In this document: positions 7,024-7,940 of the stretch, piece by piece
How the letters are laid out: each line of letters opens with the position of its first letter
Numbering within the stretch: position 1 is the stretch's first letter
Source: Spirochaetales bacterium
GTDB lineage: Bacteria > Spirochaetota > Spirochaetia > DSM-27196 > SLAA01
DNA length: 7,940 nt
Direction of reading: 5' to 3'
Assembly (NCBI GenBank): GCA_007126415.1
Contig: SLBH01000055.1
Coordinates: forward strand, 1 to 7,940
Program-made: the position numbers and the translations under genes
Notes under the pieces: generated by a model
The model's database searches: none
What the model was told of the DNA's origin: nothing
Seen by the model: the letters and a program-made list of their open reading frames with translations, nothing else

Positions 7024-7053
7024 ATCGTAGCCCCACCCCGTTTACTTTGTCAA
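7024..7053 (-). promoter_or_regulatory. Candidate sigma-70 type promoter for the minus-strand operon
   Basis: On the minus strand a perfect TTGACA (7048-7053) is followed after 18 nt by TACGAT (7024-7029, four of six matches to TATAAT). The -10 box lies only 8 nt before the chosen ATG at 7015, so transcription would begin at or within a few bases of the start codon and the mRNA would be almost leaderless. The AT-rich setting and divergent gene arrangement support a promoter here. Confidence 0.5.
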
Positions 7054-7108
7054 TCTTATAATTAAAGTATGCCGTACTGTAGCCAACAAAACAGCGCATT
7101 CCGCACCA

Positions 7109-7122
7109 TTAAAAATTATTAA
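7109..7122. promoter_or_regulatory. AT-rich near-palindrome, candidate regulator-binding site
   Basis: TTAAAAATTATTAA pairs with itself at six of seven positions and lies midway between the two divergent promoters. ROK repressors such as NagC and Mlc bind AT-rich palindromes, so this is a reasonable operator candidate, but short AT-rich palindromes also occur by chance in such DNA. Confidence 0.3.
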
Positions 7123-7163
7123 CTCCATTTTCTCGCCACGTTCGCATCGCTTATCCTATTATG

Positions 7164-7192
7164 TTGCAGAAGTGTTCGTTGCCGTTTATCAT
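7164..7192 (+). promoter_or_regulatory. Candidate promoter for the ROK regulator gene
   Basis: TTGCAG (7164-7169) and TATCAT (7187-7192) are separated by 17 nt and match the sigma-70 consensus at four and five of six positions. Transcription would start near 7199 and leave a leader of about 97 nt before the GTG at 7296. The -10 box lies within the palindrome TTATCATAA, which would suit autoregulation. Sequence only, so moderate certainty. Confidence 0.4.
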
Positions 7193-7295
7193 AAGGGGAC
7201 GCAACCGGCGCGACGGCTGCCGCGGTAGGCACAAATCCTGTTACGCGCACCGGTCGCTATCGTTAGTATTGTGACACGTCTTTCGGGGGACCGCT

Positions 7296-7940
7296 GTGAA
7301 CGCAAGAATAGGACAGCCGGAACTGCTCAAAGAGATCAACCGTGCTCACGTGTTCGAGATACTGCGCCATGAGCGAACCGTTTCCCGCCCGGGGCTCGCC
7401 GATCTTACCGGACTCAGCCGGGCTACAGTGAGCATCGTGACCGACAGCCTGCTTCGCGAGGGCATCGTTCGGGAGGCCGGTTTTGGGATCTCCTCGGGCG
7501 GCCGTCCTCCCGTCCTGTTGGAGTTCCGTCCGGAAGCCGTTTTTGCGCTCGGCGCGAGCATGCATGACTACCGATGGAGCGTGATCCTGACGGACCTGGA
7601 TGCCGCGCCACAGGATCGCGAAGATATTGAGATTCTCGGCAGCAGCGCCGAGGCAGCGGTAGAGGCCCTGAGCGATGCGGTTGCCCGGGTGCTGAACCGC
7701 AACGGAGGGCGGCGAATTTTCCGTGGCTTAGGCGTAGGGTCCCCCGGGCTGGTCGATATGCGCAACGGAATCATTCAAAGCGCCACAGATCTCGACTGGT
7801 TCGACGTTCCGCTCAAGGCCCTCGTGCAGTCACGCACGGGGTTGGAGGTCTACGTTGCCAATCGAAGCAAGGTGGGCGCTTTGGGTGAGCGCTGGCGAGG
7901 TACAGCCAAAGGCGCTCAGGACCTGATCTATGTCTCGATC
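7296..7940 (+). CDS. ROK-family transcriptional regulator, N-terminal 215 residues, cut by window edge
   Basis: A DNA-binding regulator of the NagC/XylR/Mlc type, probably repressing the divergent operon in the absence of a sugar signal. Residues about 10-60 form a winged helix-turn-helix (LLKEINRAHVFEIL, then LADLTGLSRATVSIVTDSLL at 34-53), followed by GGRPP in the wing (68-72). The ROK domain begins near residue 83 and includes GLGVGSPGLVD (144-154), a near-standard ROK segment, and GALGERWRGTAKGAQDLIYVS (about 194-214). The D-x-G-G-T ATP-binding motif is replaced by G-A-S-M-H-D-Y (86-92). The usual catalytic N-D-A-N segment reads N-R-S-K (189-192), so kinase activity is not expected. The GTG start is chosen because GGGGGA (7285-7290) lies 5 nt upstream and no other start codon exists before the in-frame stop at 7272. 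The reading frame is open to the window end; the zinc-binding motif would lie beyond it. Confidence 0.88.
   Translation, partial: MNARIGQPELLKEINRAHVFEILRHERTVSRPGLADLTGLSRATVSIVTDSLLREGIVREAGFGISSGGRPPVLLEFRPEAVFALGASMHDYRWSVILTDLDAAPQDREDIEILGSSAEAAVEALSDAVARVLNRNGGRRIFRGLGVGSPGLVDMRNGIIQSATDLDWFDVPLKALVQSRTGLEVYVANRSKVGALGERWRGTAKGAQDLIYVSI

Larger units (their letters stand above)
7016..7295. other. Divergent intergenic region between the operon and the ROK regulator
   Basis: These 280 nt hold no convincing gene. The part at about 7040-7200 is clearly richer in A+T than the flanking coding DNA. It contains candidate promoters on both strands and several short palindromes: CGATAATCG (7019-7027), TTATCATAA (7186-7194) and the near-palindrome TTAAAAATTATTAA (7109-7122, six of seven pairs). 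There is also an inverted repeat TACTTT/AAAGTA (7043-7048 and 7064-7069) that overlaps the minus-strand -35 box. This is where the ROK protein would be expected to bind. Confidence 0.6.

Noticed and set aside
7057..7062. Perfect TATAAT on the plus strand
   Set aside because: No -35-like hexamer at proper distance upstream, and it lies 234 nt before the ROK start; more likely part of the AT-rich tract.
7013..7099. Upstream ATG at 7099 extending the isomerase by 28 residues
   Set aside because: The extension lies in AT-rich promoter-like DNA, has no ribosome-binding site and lies upstream of the family's normal N-terminus.
7161..7274. 37-residue ORF (MLQKCSLPFI...) in the divergent intergenic region
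   Set aside because: It has no Shine-Dalgarno, overlaps the candidate ROK promoter, starts before the predicted transcription start, and resembles nothing I know.

Overview
The window (about 60% G+C) looks like a carbohydrate or sugar-acid uptake and catabolism locus from a diderm bacterium. A spirochaete (Spirochaetota) is my best guess. It rests mainly on the solute-binding protein, whose signal peptide is followed by an 'A-R-G-A-A-E-E' type junction as is common in spirochaetal binding proteins, and which has no lipobox cysteine. This is an inference from style, not a taxonomic proof.

Layout: seven genes lie head-to-tail on the minus strand, read from right to left, and probably form one operon. 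They are a TIM-barrel sugar isomerase/epimerase (6083-7015); the three subunits of a tripartite tricarboxylate transporter (TTT), namely binding protein TctC (5007-6032), small membrane protein TctB (4338-4871) and large permease TctA (2784-4328); a Gfo/Idh/MocA NAD(P)-dependent oxidoreductase (1573-2766); a FucP-like MFS transporter (316-1536); and the N-terminal part of a short-chain dehydrogenase (1-280), cut by the window edge. Most gaps are 9-50 nt. The exception is the 135 nt tctC-tctB gap, which holds a strong 11-bp stem-loop. Divergent from the operon, a ROK-family repressor with a GTG start (7296-7940, cut by the edge) reads rightward. The 280 nt between the two transcription units is AT-rich and holds candidate promoters on both strands plus short palindromes that could be operators.

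How the genes may work together: TctC would capture a small, probably negatively charged substrate in the periplasm, and TctA/TctB would import it using an ion gradient. The TIM-barrel enzyme and the two dehydrogenases would isomerise and oxidise or reduce it. The ROK protein would sense the substrate or a product and control the divergent operon. Pairing a TTT system, classically for citrate-like carboxylates, with sugar-type enzymes and a sugar-type regulator suggests a sugar acid (aldonate, uronate or keto-sugar acid) as substrate. The sequence does not identify it.

The points most worth a second look are an in-frame 63-bp-spaced Ala/Glu-rich repeat inserted in the SDR gene, the structured tctC-tctB intergenic element, a 13-bp tandem duplication over the MFS start codon, and a ROK regulator that has lost the kinase catalytic residues. 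I see no tRNA, rRNA, CRISPR, IS element or phage gene.
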